Shown here in pieces: positions 6,703 through 14,893 of a stretch of 17,765 nucleotides of DNA. This DNA is from Bacteroidales bacterium (lineage in GTDB: Bacteria; Bacteroidota; Bacteroidia; Bacteroidales; P3), in contig CAAGHV010000116.1 in the NCBI GenBank assembly GCA_900769785.1, positions 1-17,765 of the forward strand, written 5' to 3'. Below the pieces are notes generated by a model. That model was not told the origin of the DNA and searched no databases. It worked only from the letters and a program-made list of their open reading frames with translations. Every line of letters begins with the position of its first letter. The first letter of the stretch is position 1. The position numbers were made by a program, and so were the translations under genes.

Positions 6703-9700
6703 CTATTTAATTATAAGTATTTTTTTTATTATTGTTTCATTATAGTTCATCAATAATAAGGTATATAAGCCAGGCTGATAGTTTACTACAGAATGCTTAT
6801 AAATAATATTGTCAATACCAAAAGTATCTATTACTACACCTTGTATATTATATATAATTATTTGCATTTTCTTATCATCATCTTGCTCAATAATTATATA
6901 ATCTTTTGCAGGATTTGGGAATATTCTTACACCATATTTTTCACCAATGGGAGCAATTCCCACAGCCGAATCGGGCTGTAAGATTGGATAGGAATACTGT
7001 GCCAATGGCAGTTCCAAATCATCAATCCATACCGCATCTTGTCCACTGTTTGTTTCATCGTCTTTCTCGTATTGCCATGTAAGCATATGACTGCCACGAG
7101 GCAAAGCAAACTTGCAATGCGTCCACGGCATCATTCCCGACCACTGTGCGACCTTTTCGCCATCAATAATGAAATATAAATAGTCGTAGCTATCCTCGGT
7201 TGATGTCTTTACCCAAAAAGAGATTGTGTCATCCACAAGGGTATATAAAGGCAAACTCAACACCGACAACTGTCTCCCTCGTATCTCGGCCGAACGTGCC
7301 GAATATTTACCGGTATAGGCATTTACCTCTATGCTATCAATATACCAAGGAAATACGGCTGTAGTATCCCATTGAAGGAAGGCAAAGTTGGCATTCTCGA
7401 AAGTTTCCAACACCCTACCTATACAATAATATGTAGTAGTTTCATCGTAGTTACCACGTTCTTCCACCCCTACTCTAAGCATCAACGACGAGTCGGGAAC
7501 AGAATTTAATTTGATAACAAACTCGGCCTTTAAAGTATCACCAACCAACAACGGAGGCAACCGCAACACCGCATCGGACTGCAACACCGCAACATCATTC
7601 ACCGCCATCGATACCAGCACCGAATCGGACACACAGCTTCCACTATTTACAATAGGAACTTCAACTTTGTATGTTTCACCCTTCTGCAAGACCGTTGTAG
7701 GACTATTCGATTCATCATCAATAAATATAACCGCAAGTTGCTCTACTGCCGACGCCGATACCATTATACCTACCGTGTTCTGAAACAAATCATCAGAATG
7801 GTGCACTACAGATTCAAATGAAAGCACACTATTATCCCTACAATGATCATCCACCACAAACGAAGAAAGCAACCCTTCGTAAACATCGTTGAAGGCTAAT
7901 GAATCAAGGACAAGGGTTTGCATCACTGTATCCACCCCTTCGGCATTACCCATCTCAAAGGCAACGCCATAGGCTGTAGCCGAACCAACATTCTGCAATC
8001 GTCCGTAAAAGTCTATTATCTGATTGGGTTGCACAGTGGTGATAATATTGCCCACGGTATCTCTAAAGCTATAATCAGCTAGCACCACCTTTGCAGCAGT
8101 ACTTGGCAAAACAGTTATCGTATCTATAATTGGGTAGTGATACTGAGCAGTAGCTGTAAGTATTACATTGGTACTTGTTATAGGTCGAAACAATCGCAGT
8201 GTACCATTGCCGTTTTCATCCAACATGGTGGTACCCAGCAGAAGCGAATCCTGCATTATGCCCACACGTGCCAATGGTGTTCCACTACATTCCACTATCA
8301 CATCACCCATACGCACAGTGTCGGCAAACATAAGAGTAATAGACTGCGGACTACCAATGTATGGCATAAGCGAAGGGTCGCCAAGGAGGTTGTATATCTC
8401 CCAATAATAATTTTCGTATGGCGAACCCGACTGTGCTACCGACATACATCCTGCTTGTACCATCTGCCCTTGTGTAATCACATAATCAGACACATTCTCC
8501 TGACCATTGTGAAAAATACGATCGAAGGCACCCAAGGTAGCAACATCGTATGTAGGATTGGTGGTAAAAGTTTTGGCTCCTATGCCCCAATAATAATCTT
8601 CGTCCCAAAGGGTTTCGTTGGCTGCACCTATCACACCTATGGCCCCGGCTCCGGCCTTACGCAGAAGCGATTCGCCAAAACATACTCCAATGGTATAATT
8701 ATTTGATTTGCAACAGTTGTTTATCACAAACGAATACCCTCCATAAGTAGAAAAGGTGTCAACATCTGTTTTGGTGATGGTAGGCGAGTTCCAACCTGCG
8801 GCAGTACAATGTGCCGAATAGTTTATAAAACCAGGATTGGTAGATAGTTGCCTTAAAATATCTTCTTTTTGATTATACGATGTTGGATTGTAATAACAAG
8901 CCGTATCCATTCCGAAATGGTTGGCAAGAGTTGTTTTCAAATAATTGACCTGCCCATTGGTAAGCGTTGGGGCCGGCTCTCGATTCTCTCTTCCTGCCAC
9001 TAGCAGGGCCCGTCCTAGGTTTGAAACATCCTCTTGGCTGTATTGTTCATATTCAATAGTTTTGTCCACAATTGTTTGTAGCTGTTCTACCGTAGTTGCC
9101 GACCATCTGCCGTAGAGCACATCGGGATAGATGTCGCCGGTATATTCGGCATAATAAAGGTCTGTAGCATGGGTGACACCACCCGGTATGGTATATTGGC
9201 CTATAAACGATTGTATCTGTTCTACATCGCCCACTATAAGCAGAAACGTTGGAGCAGGACTAAGAGGCGTAGCTGTATGATACATATCTGCCAAGTGCTT
9301 ACGTATGCTATCTCTATTAGCACCGGCCGGGGGATAATACTGAACCACATTATAGCCCATCTGTGTTTTCCACCGAACAAAGGGTTGTAAGGCCTCCCTA
9401 AACGAATCACGAGCCACCACCACATATTTCAACGGTACATCGCTACCCCAGTGCAGGTCGTTGGCGTATGCTTTAGTTATTAATTGTGGGCCAAGCAATG
9501 AGTTTGGGTAAAACCCTCTACTGCCTGCTGTACCAGACGCGGTTTTCACTTGTGCTTTTACCAATGTATGAACTTTCAAAGTATTACGCACCGGGTTGTA
9601 TTCAAACGGCGAAATGGTGAGCCTCACAAGTTGCACACCTCGCATAGTACCCATAGCCGACACTTCTACCAAGCGATTGCCATAATAATCATCAGTGGTA

Positions 9701-10104
9701 TAAACCTCGTGGTTGAACTGCCAAGGAGCAGGCTCGGAACTTTTGGGCTGCGAGGGCTGAACGGGATACATCTTTTGCAACACAGCCAACGAATGTTCCT
9801 CCACCTTATCGGTGACGATTTCTACCTCCACAGTACTACCCACAGGTACAGCCAATATCTTTTGCACCACAGGTAATGACGGACAACCCACATGCTGCAT
9901 AGACTCCGAATAAAAGTCCGAGACTTCTAATATGAAATATCCCATAGAGGTATCAATCGAAAAGCCATCGACGGTGTTCTCAAACTCAAAAGTCGGTCCA
10001 CCGTTTTCCTTCAACTCAAAGGCGGCCCGTGGGTGCGAACCCTGTGCCCAAAGCGGCAAAACAGTGCCCAAACAAAACAATATTACTAGTACAAATCTTT
10101 TCAT
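6703..10104 (-). CDS. Gingipain-like C25 cysteine peptidase with T9SS C-terminal domain
   Basis: This is a large secreted protease of the gingipain family (clan CD). The frame opens at 10128, but the third Met (MKRFVLVILFCL) is preferred because it gives a clean signal peptide ending near LWA-QG. Residue numbers here count from 10128. An N-terminal prodomain-like region (about 45-220) precedes the catalytic domain (about 230-600): PTFLLIVGDVEQIQ, ATDLYYAEYTGDIYPDVLYGR, then the His region INYSAHCTAAGW (His440) and the Cys region VINNCCKSN (Cys473). The 33-residue His-Cys spacing equals that of Kgp and RgpB, and CFGESLLRK and WDEDYYWGIG also match. Beta domains follow, including a jelly-roll-like segment (about 907-1040). 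The end (about 1065-1141, FPNPAKDYI...GLYTLLL) is a T9SS type A sorting domain, so export to the surface is expected. Confidence 0.9.
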   Translation of the reverse strand: MKRFVLVILFCLGTVLPLWAQGSHPRAAFELKENGGPTFEFENTVDGFSIDTSMGYFILEVSDFYSESMQHVGCPSLPVVQKILAVPVGSTVEVEIVTDKVEEHSLAVLQKMYPVQPSQPKSSEPAPWQFNHEVYTTDDYYGNRLVEVSAMGTMRGVQLVRLTISPFEYNPVRNTLKVHTLVKAQVKTASGTAGSRGFYPNSLLGPQLITKAYANDLHWGSDVPLKYVVVARDSFREALQPFVRWKTQMGYNVVQYYPPAGANRDSIRKHLADMYHTATPLSPAPTFLLIVGDVEQIQSFIGQYTIPGGVTHATDLYYAEYTGDIYPDVLYGRWSATTVEQLQTIVDKTIEYEQYSQEDVSNLGRALLVAGRENREPAPTLTNGQVNYLKTTLANHFGMDTACYYNPTSYNQKEDILRQLSTNPGFINYSAHCTAAGWNSPTITKTDVDTFSTYGGYSFVINNCCKSNNYTIGVCFGESLLRKAGAGAIGVIGAANETLWDEDYYWGIGAKTFTTNPTYDVATLGAFDRIFHNGQENVSDYVITQGQMVQAGCMSVAQSGSPYENYYWEIYNLLGDPSLMPYIGSPQSITLMFADTVRMGDVIVECSGTPLARVGIMQDSLLLGTTMLDENGNGTLRLFRPITSTNVILTATAQYHYPIIDTITVLPSTAAKVVLADYSFRDTVGNIITTVQPNQIIDFYGRLQNVGSATAYGVAFEMGNAEGVDTVMQTLVLDSLAFNDVYEGLLSSFVVDDHCRDNSVLSFESVVHHSDDLFQNTVGIMVSASAVEQLAVIFIDDESNSPTTVLQKGETYKVEVPIVNSGSCVSDSVLVSMAVNDVAVLQSDAVLRLPPLLVGDTLKAEFVIKLNSVPDSSLMLRVGVEERGNYDETTTYYCIGRVLETFENANFAFLQWDTTAVFPWYIDSIEVNAYTGKYSARSAEIRGRQLSVLSLPLYTLVDDTISFWVKTSTEDSYDYLYFIIDGEKVAQWSGMMPWTHCKFALPRGSHMLTWQYEKDDETNSGQDAVWIDDLELPLAQYSYPILQPDSAVGIAPIGEKYGVRIFPNPAKDYIIIEQDDDKKMQIIIYNIQGVVIDTFGIDNIIYKHSVVNYQPGLYTLLLMNYNETIIKKILIIK

Positions 10105-10165
10105 AATCATGCTATTTCGTACAGCCATATAGCATACGTCAAAATAGGGTGTATGCCTTACGGCT

Positions 10166-10933
10166 CTACAATTTCTTTGCTTCGTTCCACCATATATCCA
10201 TCTCGTCCAAGGTCATATCCTGTAAGGGGCGGCCTGTTTCGCGGCTACGTTTTTCCATATATTGAAAGCGTTGCTTAAACTTTTTGTTGGTATGTTCCAA
10301 AGCGTCTTCGGGGTTCACACCAATAAACCTCGACCAGTTGATGAGGGCAAACAGCAAATCGCCAAACTCTTCCTCCACCCTCCGGTGGTTGTTGTCCTTG
10401 GCCAGCTCGTCCTTCAGTTCGTTCCACTCTTCCACCACCTTGTTCTTCACCTGGTCGGCGTTGTCCCAGTCAAAGCCTATTCCACGGGCTTTCTCCTGCA
10501 TACGCACCGCCTTCACCATGGCCGGCAACGAGTTTGGCACCCCGTCCAATACCGAGGTCCTACCCTCCGTCATCTTTATCTTTTCCCAATTCTGCTTAAC
10601 AGCCTCCGCATCATCGGCCACAGCCTCGCCATAAATATGAGGGTGGCGACGTATCAGCTTTTCGCAAATAGCCTCAAGCACATCCGTAAGGTTGAAGAGA
10701 TGCTCGTCGGTAGCTATCTTGGCGTAAAAAAGAATGTGCATAAGTATATCGCCAAGCTCCTTCTTCACCTCGTCGTACTGCCGTTCCACGATGGCATCGC
10801 TCAGCTCGTAAACCTCCTCGATAGTAAGGTAGCGAAGGCTGTCGATAGTCTGCTTTTTATCCCACGGGCATTTTTGCCTAAGTTCGTCCAATATATTTGA
10901 TAATCTGTCAAATTGTTCTAATTCCGCATTCAT
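10166..10933 (-). CDS. mazG: Nucleoside triphosphate pyrophosphohydrolase MazG
   Basis: MazG hydrolyses (d)NTPs to NMP and pyrophosphate, cleaning aberrant nucleotides and modulating stress. Translation from the ATG at 10933 (MNAELEQFDRL) gives 255 residues, the usual length for the two-domain form; the frame could open at 10960, but that adds an unusual KKRKR stretch. The first MazG domain shows CPWDKKQTIDSLRYLTIEEVYEL and KKELGDILMHILFYA, providing the EExxE and ExxD metal ligands. The second repeats the pattern with VVEEWNELKDEL and VEEEFGDLLFALINWSRF. SVLDGVPNSLPAMVKAVRMQEKA links them. It is the first gene of the minus-strand run, 61 bp before the protease gene (37 bp before the upstream Met). 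Confidence 0.94.
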   Translation of the reverse strand: MNAELEQFDRLSNILDELRQKCPWDKKQTIDSLRYLTIEEVYELSDAIVERQYDEVKKELGDILMHILFYAKIATDEHLFNLTDVLEAICEKLIRRHPHIYGEAVADDAEAVKQNWEKIKMTEGRTSVLDGVPNSLPAMVKAVRMQEKARGIGFDWDNADQVKNKVVEEWNELKDELAKDNNHRRVEEEFGDLLFALINWSRFIGVNPEDALEHTNKKFKQRFQYMEKRSRETGRPLQDMTLDEMDIWWNEAKKL

Positions 10934-11043
10934 TCTTTTCCGTTTTTTTGTCGAACACAATAACTGAAAAACTGCAATTTTAGTATTGTAATAACGATAA
11001 GATTTTGTTTGTAGATATTATCATCATTATTCTCATCTTCCAC

Positions 11044-11075
11044 ATTGCTGCCGCCATCACCGTAAGGCAGGCAAT
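11044..11075. other. Hairpin between HU-related copy 4 and mazG
   Basis: ATTGCTGCC (11044-11052) pairs with GGCAGGCAAT (11066-11075) with a single bulged G. It lies about 80 bp beyond the stop of HU-related copy 4 on the minus strand. It has no T-tract, so it may be an attenuator or weak terminator rather than a classical one. No clear TAnnTTTG promoter for mazG is visible in this 222-bp gap. Confidence 0.35.
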
Positions 11076-11155
11076 ATTATTACCAATACTTTGTAGTTCC
11101 CTAACCTATGTGTGCAGTTAATTACTACCTGTTTTTGCAAAATAGCCTCCGATGT

Positions 11156-11647
11156 TTACCCCTCAAGGTCAGAACCTTCGGCATTGCTGCCCGAGCCGGC
11201 GTTTCCCTCCGGCTCCATCGGAGTGTTGCCATCGGTAGCCGAGGCCTTGGCCGGGGGTAGATAAGTCCACTCGATATCATCGGCAATAAGAGTGTTGGCA
11301 AACTTGCCCTTCACGCCGCTACCCCGCATGGCTGGCCGAAACTGCACTTTGATGTTCGTAACCTGGTCCATCGACACCTCTTCGGCCGTATCGACACCCG
11401 TTTTTTTGCACTCGAAGGTAAGAAAAAACGATCCTATCCCGTCCAATTTCACCGAATGCCCTTCGGCCAAATAGCGCCTCATCACCCCGGGTATTGCGGT
11501 TAGCACCGAAATCACATCGGTGTAACTTACGGTACATTCCTTTTCGATGTCCTTAGCCAAACGTTGGGCATCATAGCAGCTAACGGTCTTGCATACGGGT
11601 GACCATTTCCCTGTAAGTTTGATGAATTTTTTGCTGAAAAAAGCCAT
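11156..11647 (-). CDS. HU-related DNA-binding protein, copy 4, with low-complexity tail
   Basis: This 163-residue HU-related family protein lies on the opposite strand and about 9.4 kb from the other three. The conserved blocks are MAFFSKKFIKLTG at the N-terminus, CYDAQRLAKDIEKECTVSYTDVISVLTAIPGVMRRYLAEG (HU helices), HSVKLDGIGSFFLTFE (the V-K-L-x-G-x-G-S-F block typical of the family) and NIKVQFRPAMRGSG. From about residue 128 a tail rich in Pro, Ala, Gly, Ser, Asn and Glu ends in DLEG, identical to the last four residues of copy 3. Repeat array 2 lies 112 bp upstream of its ATG. No obvious promoter box was found. Expected to bind and bend DNA as a dimer. Confidence 0.85.
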   Translation of the reverse strand: MAFFSKKFIKLTGKWSPVCKTVSCYDAQRLAKDIEKECTVSYTDVISVLTAIPGVMRRYLAEGHSVKLDGIGSFFLTFECKKTGVDTAEEVSMDQVTNIKVQFRPAMRGSGVKGKFANTLIADDIEWTYLPPAKASATDGNTPMEPEGNAGSGSNAEGSDLEG

Positions 11648-11719
11648 AGTTCTATATTTTTAATGATTGATAATCGTATTATAAAGATTGATGTTTCGAG
11701 TTTTTTCTTTTAAACATTA

Positions 11720-11741
11720 AATGGTTGATTTTTAAACCATT
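11720..11741. other. Short inverted repeat upstream of HU-related copy 4
   Basis: AATGGTT (11720-11726) and AACCATT (11735-11741) form a perfect 7-bp inverted repeat with an 8-nt spacer. It sits between array 2 and the HU-related gene, about 75-95 bp upstream of its ATG. It could be an operator or part of the 5' leader; no direct evidence separates these. Confidence 0.35.
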
Positions 11742-11758
11742 CAAGTTTCTCTTGTTAA

Positions 11759-11868
11759 GCGTGCATTCTTCTTCAGAGAAGCGTGCACTGTTCTCCGGAG
11801 AAGCGTGCACTGTTCTCGAGAGAAGAGTGCACGCTTCTCAAGAGAAGAGTGCACGCTTCTCAAAACAC
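11759..11868. repeat. Tandem 22-bp palindromic repeat array 2 (five units, orientation switch)
   Basis: Five contiguous 22-bp units lie at 11759, 11781, 11803, 11825 and 11847, with a degenerate sixth before them (about 11737-11758). Each unit contains a GTGCAC-type palindrome and a TTCTCnnGAGAA-type palindrome; unit 2 has the perfect 12-mer TTCTCCGGAGAA. Their centres alternate exactly every 11 bp, from 11763.5 to 11851.5. Units 1-3 read GCGTGCA-type while units 4-5 read GAGTGCACGC, the opposite orientation, so the array as a whole is an inverted repeat about 11818.5. It lies between the divergent HU-related copy 4 (minus) and the glycosyltransferase (plus). The period is not a multiple of 3, so it is not coding. 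Confidence 0.92.
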
Positions 11869-12133
11869 CTCTTCAATGTTCTTTTTCTAACGATAAAGGG
11901 TGTATTTTATTATCGTGCAAAATCAAAAAATTATCCGTTGGAATTGAAGTTTTTCAGCTTTCGCCAAAAAAAGTCGCTTGCCCAAGGTCGGGCACCGAAT
12001 TGGGGATAAATCGATGCCATCGGACGTGGTATTTTCAGGCGTGGGCTATATTTATTTTTGGTAAAACATTATTACTTTATCGATGTTTTATTTTTTGTAT
12101 GAAACAAATTGATAAAATAATGATACAGATAAT
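11869..12133. other. Gene-free region upstream of the glycosyltransferase
   Basis: With array 2 this completes the 486-bp gap between HU-related copy 4 and the glycosyltransferase. It contains a 7-bp inverted repeat ACGATAA/TTATCGT (11890-11896/11910-11916) and a small TGCCC/GGGCA hairpin (11979-11983/11990-11994). The promoter candidate listed separately lies further on. No coding potential is seen. Confidence 0.4.
12053..12060 (+). promoter_or_regulatory. Candidate -7 promoter box for the GT4/GH57 pair
   Basis: TATTTTTG at 12053-12060 matches the Bacteroidetes -7 consensus TAnnTTTG exactly and lies 74 bp upstream of the ATG. A clear TTTG -33 element is not present at the expected distance (only attttc near 12031-12036). 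In AT-rich DNA a chance match is possible. Confidence 0.35.
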
Positions 12134-13444
12134 ATGATGAGAGTGCTTATGTTTGGCTGGGAATTTCCGCCGCATATTACGGGCGGATTGGGTACTGCAT
12201 GCCGAGGTATTGTGCACGCACTTAGCCAATTAGAGGTGGAAGTGATATTTGTTTTGCCCAAGCTTTATGGAGGTGAGGAGCATGAAGGTGGCACGGCTTC
12301 GATGGTGGCTGCCGATAGTGTAAGGATTAATAGCAATACTATAAAAGACTGTATGACTGCTGGTTTGCGAACCGATGACGTACGTTGGGTGGAGGTCGAT
12401 TCGTGCCTTGTGCCGTATCAAACGGAGGAGGAATATTATAGAACCATCGGCTCGCGGCCTGCCACTTCGTGCCTGAGGGTCGATGGCGGCGGTGTGACTT
12501 ATGGGTTTGAGGGTGGCTATGGTGCCGACCTTTATAGCGAGGTATATCGCTACAGCATGGTGGCCGGGCAGGTGGCCAAGGATTATGATTTTGATGTGAT
12601 TCATTGCCATGATTGGCTTACCTATCCCGCAGGTATCGAGGCCCAAAGGGTAAGCGGAAAGCCTTTGTTGGTGCATGTTCATGCTACGGAGTATGACCGC
12701 TCCGGAGCGGACAATGTAAACCCACGGGTGTATGCAATAGAGAAGCATGGTATGGATATGGCCGACGGTATTGTGTGTGTTAGCCAGTGGACAAAGAATA
12801 TACTTGTGGAAAAGTACAATCAGAATCCGCAAAAAATAAGTGTTATACACAACGGAATCGACAATGTGTTTGTATCCAAACCTACAGCCCCCAAAGTCTA
12901 TCCCAAGCAGGTAACCTTTCTGGGGCGGATAACCCATCAGAAAGGGCCCGAATACTTTGTGGAAGCAGCTGCCAAAGTGCTGCAGAAAGATGGCGATGTG
13001 CACTTTGTGATAGCCGGCAGTGGCGATATGCTCCATGGCATCATCGAGCGTGTGGTCCGCATGGGCCTATCGTCGAGGTTCCATTTTACGGGCTTTCTGA
13101 AAGGAGCGGTGGTCGAGCGGCTGTTGAAGATTAGCGATGTGTATGTTATGCCTTCGGTTAGCGAGCCCTTTGGCATATCGGCCTTGGAGGCAGTGGGCTG
13201 CCATGTGCCGGTGGTAATAAGCCGTCAGAGCGGCGTAAGTGAGGTGGTGGACAATGCCCTCAAGGTCGATTATTGGGACACCGATGCCATGGCCGATGCC
13301 ATTTATGCATTGCTCAACTACAGCAGTTTGAAACGCTCGATACTCAAAGGTAGTAAAGAAGAACTGAAACATTTGTCGTGGATATCAGCGGCAGATAAAC
13401 TAAAAAACCTATACAGACAAATAATTGTAAATAGAAGTAATTAA
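12134..13444 (+). CDS. GT4-family glycosyltransferase (glycogen/alpha-glucan synthase-like)
   Basis: This is a 436-residue retaining GT-B enzyme. The N-terminal Rossmann domain begins VLMFGWEFPPHITGGLGTACRG, with the Gly-rich GGLG (17-20) and the starch/glycogen-synthase-like FPPH start. HCHDWLTYPAG (157-167) and LLVHVHATEYDRSG follow. The C-terminal domain has VTFLGRITHQKGPEYF (sugar-nucleotide side) and SEPFGISALEAVG, the E-x7-E motif with Glu344 and Glu352. The GH57 gene starts 21 bp after its stop, a pairing I know from Bacteroides glycogen loci, so it probably extends alpha-1,4-glucan from a nucleotide-sugar donor. The donor is not predictable. The frame opens MMRVLM; the second ATG at 12137 fits homologues equally. 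No debranching enzyme is adjacent. Confidence 0.87.
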   Translation: MMRVLMFGWEFPPHITGGLGTACRGIVHALSQLEVEVIFVLPKLYGGEEHEGGTASMVAADSVRINSNTIKDCMTAGLRTDDVRWVEVDSCLVPYQTEEEYYRTIGSRPATSCLRVDGGGVTYGFEGGYGADLYSEVYRYSMVAGQVAKDYDFDVIHCHDWLTYPAGIEAQRVSGKPLLVHVHATEYDRSGADNVNPRVYAIEKHGMDMADGIVCVSQWTKNILVEKYNQNPQKISVIHNGIDNVFVSKPTAPKVYPKQVTFLGRITHQKGPEYFVEAAAKVLQKDGDVHFVIAGSGDMLHGIIERVVRMGLSSRFHFTGFLKGAVVERLLKISDVYVMPSVSEPFGISALEAVGCHVPVVISRQSGVSEVVDNALKVDYWDTDAMADAIYALLNYSSLKRSILKGSKEELKHLSWISAADKLKNLYRQIIVNRSN

Positions 13445-13465
13445 CTTGAAAAAAACGATAAAACT

Positions 13466-14692
13466 ATGAATTCAATATGTTTAAATTATAAAGTACATCT
13501 GCCATATTTTTACAAGAAGTACCAATTCTTTGATATAGGTGTAAACCATGACTATTACGATACTTTGCGTTGCGAAGCCGAAGTTCAGAGAATTTCCGAA
13601 CGTAGTTACCTTCCGGCCAACGAGTTGATGTATAGTCTAATTGAGCGATATCCCGACCGATTTTCGTTTGCCCTTGCCATTACAGGTACTACTGTTGAGC
13701 TGTTGGAAGAATATGCACCAAAGGTATTGGACAGTTTCAGAAAGCTAGTGGATACCGGAAGGGTAGAACTATTGGGAACACCCTATTATAATTCGCTTTC
13801 ATCGTTGAAGAGTAGCGAAGAGTTTAAGTGCCAAGTTGAACTTCATCGTAAAAAGATGAAAGAAGTATTTGGTGTAGTACCCCAAACATTTGTTAATACC
13901 GAGATGGTTTATGCCGATTATATAGGTGTAATTTTATCTGAAATGGGTTTTGGAGGTGTTATAAGTGAGGGCGCAACACATGTTCTAGGGTGGCGTAGCC
14001 CCAATTATGTATATTCCAATCCTATAGCACAAAACCTTAAGATACTATTCAGAAATCAGACAATGAGCGACGATATAGCACTGCGATTTACTAACAGCTA
14101 TTGGACAGGATACCCTCTTACTGCCGAGAAGTTTACGGATTGGATTGTACGTGATCCCAATCATAAATGTGTAACCTTAGCTATGGATTACAGAGTTATA
14201 GGTGATTATATGGATAGAAGTACAGGTATATTCAACTTTTTTGAGTATTTCCCCGAAATAGTAAAGAAATATACTGACTTTAAATTTAGTACTCCAAGTA
14301 TGATATTCAGTAAAATGGATTCTGTTGCTCCCGTATATATACCACACGAAATATCTTGGTTTTCGGCCGAAAGAGATATCACTCCGTGGCTTGGAAACGA
14401 GTTACAAAAAGACTTTTTTAGAAAGATATTTTTGATAGAAGAAGCACTGAAGAAAACTAACGATAGCAGATTACTATCTGATTGGCGACGATTGCAGAGC
14501 GCAGACAATTTGTATAATATGAATATGCGTTGGTTGAATGAAAAAGGTGTCAATGATTCAATGTCGCCATACGATACGTATGTAAATAATATGAATATAT
14601 TTTCTGATATAGAAGTACGTATGCAACAACACAAACTTATAAAGTTGGCAACACGAAAACACCGACATCACAAAGAATTAGTTTTGAGATAA
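13466..14692 (+). CDS. Glycoside hydrolase family 57 protein (alpha-amylase/glucanotransferase-like)
   Basis: This 408-residue protein resembles the GH57 alpha-amylases that accompany GT4 enzymes in Bacteroidales. It has the GH57-type (beta/alpha)7 pattern: an N-terminal HLPYFYKKYQFFDIG (the HQP-like motif 1), ERSYLPANELMYSLIERYP, AITGTTVELLEEYAP, and the TFVNTEMVYADYIG segment whose Glu146 sits where the GH57 nucleophile is expected. LAMDYRVIGDY (Asp241) is a candidate acid/base segment, and HEISWFSAERDITPWLGN is strongly family-like. It lacks the long charged coiled-coil tail that I recall in Bacteroides homologues and ends near residue 408. Cytoplasmic, no signal peptide. It lies 21 bp after the GT4 gene and is followed by a terminator. 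Activity on glycogen is inference. Confidence 0.84.
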   Translation: MNSICLNYKVHLPYFYKKYQFFDIGVNHDYYDTLRCEAEVQRISERSYLPANELMYSLIERYPDRFSFALAITGTTVELLEEYAPKVLDSFRKLVDTGRVELLGTPYYNSLSSLKSSEEFKCQVELHRKKMKEVFGVVPQTFVNTEMVYADYIGVILSEMGFGGVISEGATHVLGWRSPNYVYSNPIAQNLKILFRNQTMSDDIALRFTNSYWTGYPLTAEKFTDWIVRDPNHKCVTLAMDYRVIGDYMDRSTGIFNFFEYFPEIVKKYTDFKFSTPSMIFSKMDSVAPVYIPHEISWFSAERDITPWLGNELQKDFFRKIFLIEEALKKTNDSRLLSDWRRLQSADNLYNMNMRWLNEKGVNDSMSPYDTYVNNMNIFSDIEVRMQQHKLIKLATRKHRHHKELVLR

Positions 14693-14700
14693 TAAAATAT

Positions 14701-14742
14701 AAAAGTCGAGATGAAAAACACTATTAAACATCTCGACTTTTT
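14701..14742 (+). terminator. Intrinsic terminator of the GT4/GH57 operon
   Basis: AAAAGTCGAGATG (14701-14713) pairs perfectly with CATCTCGACTTTT (14729-14741), with a 15-nt loop and a run of T at the end. It starts 8 bp after the GH57 stop. The flanking A and T runs let it work in both directions. Confidence 0.88.
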
Positions 14743-14893
14743 AATTCCATAGAAAGTATGTGTTAAAATAAAGGTCTTGTAACTAGTATATTGGCGAAAT
14801 ATGGGAAAAAATAAATTAATTTTCTAGGCAAATACACAATAAAACGAAAATAATTAAGTTAATAAAGCAACAAAAAATGAAAATCTGACTATT

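Noticed and set aside
11759..11868. CRISPR array
   Set aside because: Units are contiguous 22-mers with no unique spacers, and no cas gene is present. The same holds for the arrays at 1-66 and 17313-17485.
11725..12137. Open frames across repeat array 2
   Set aside because: The 22-bp period is not a multiple of three, the peptide is only translated repeat, and there is no initiation context or family similarity.
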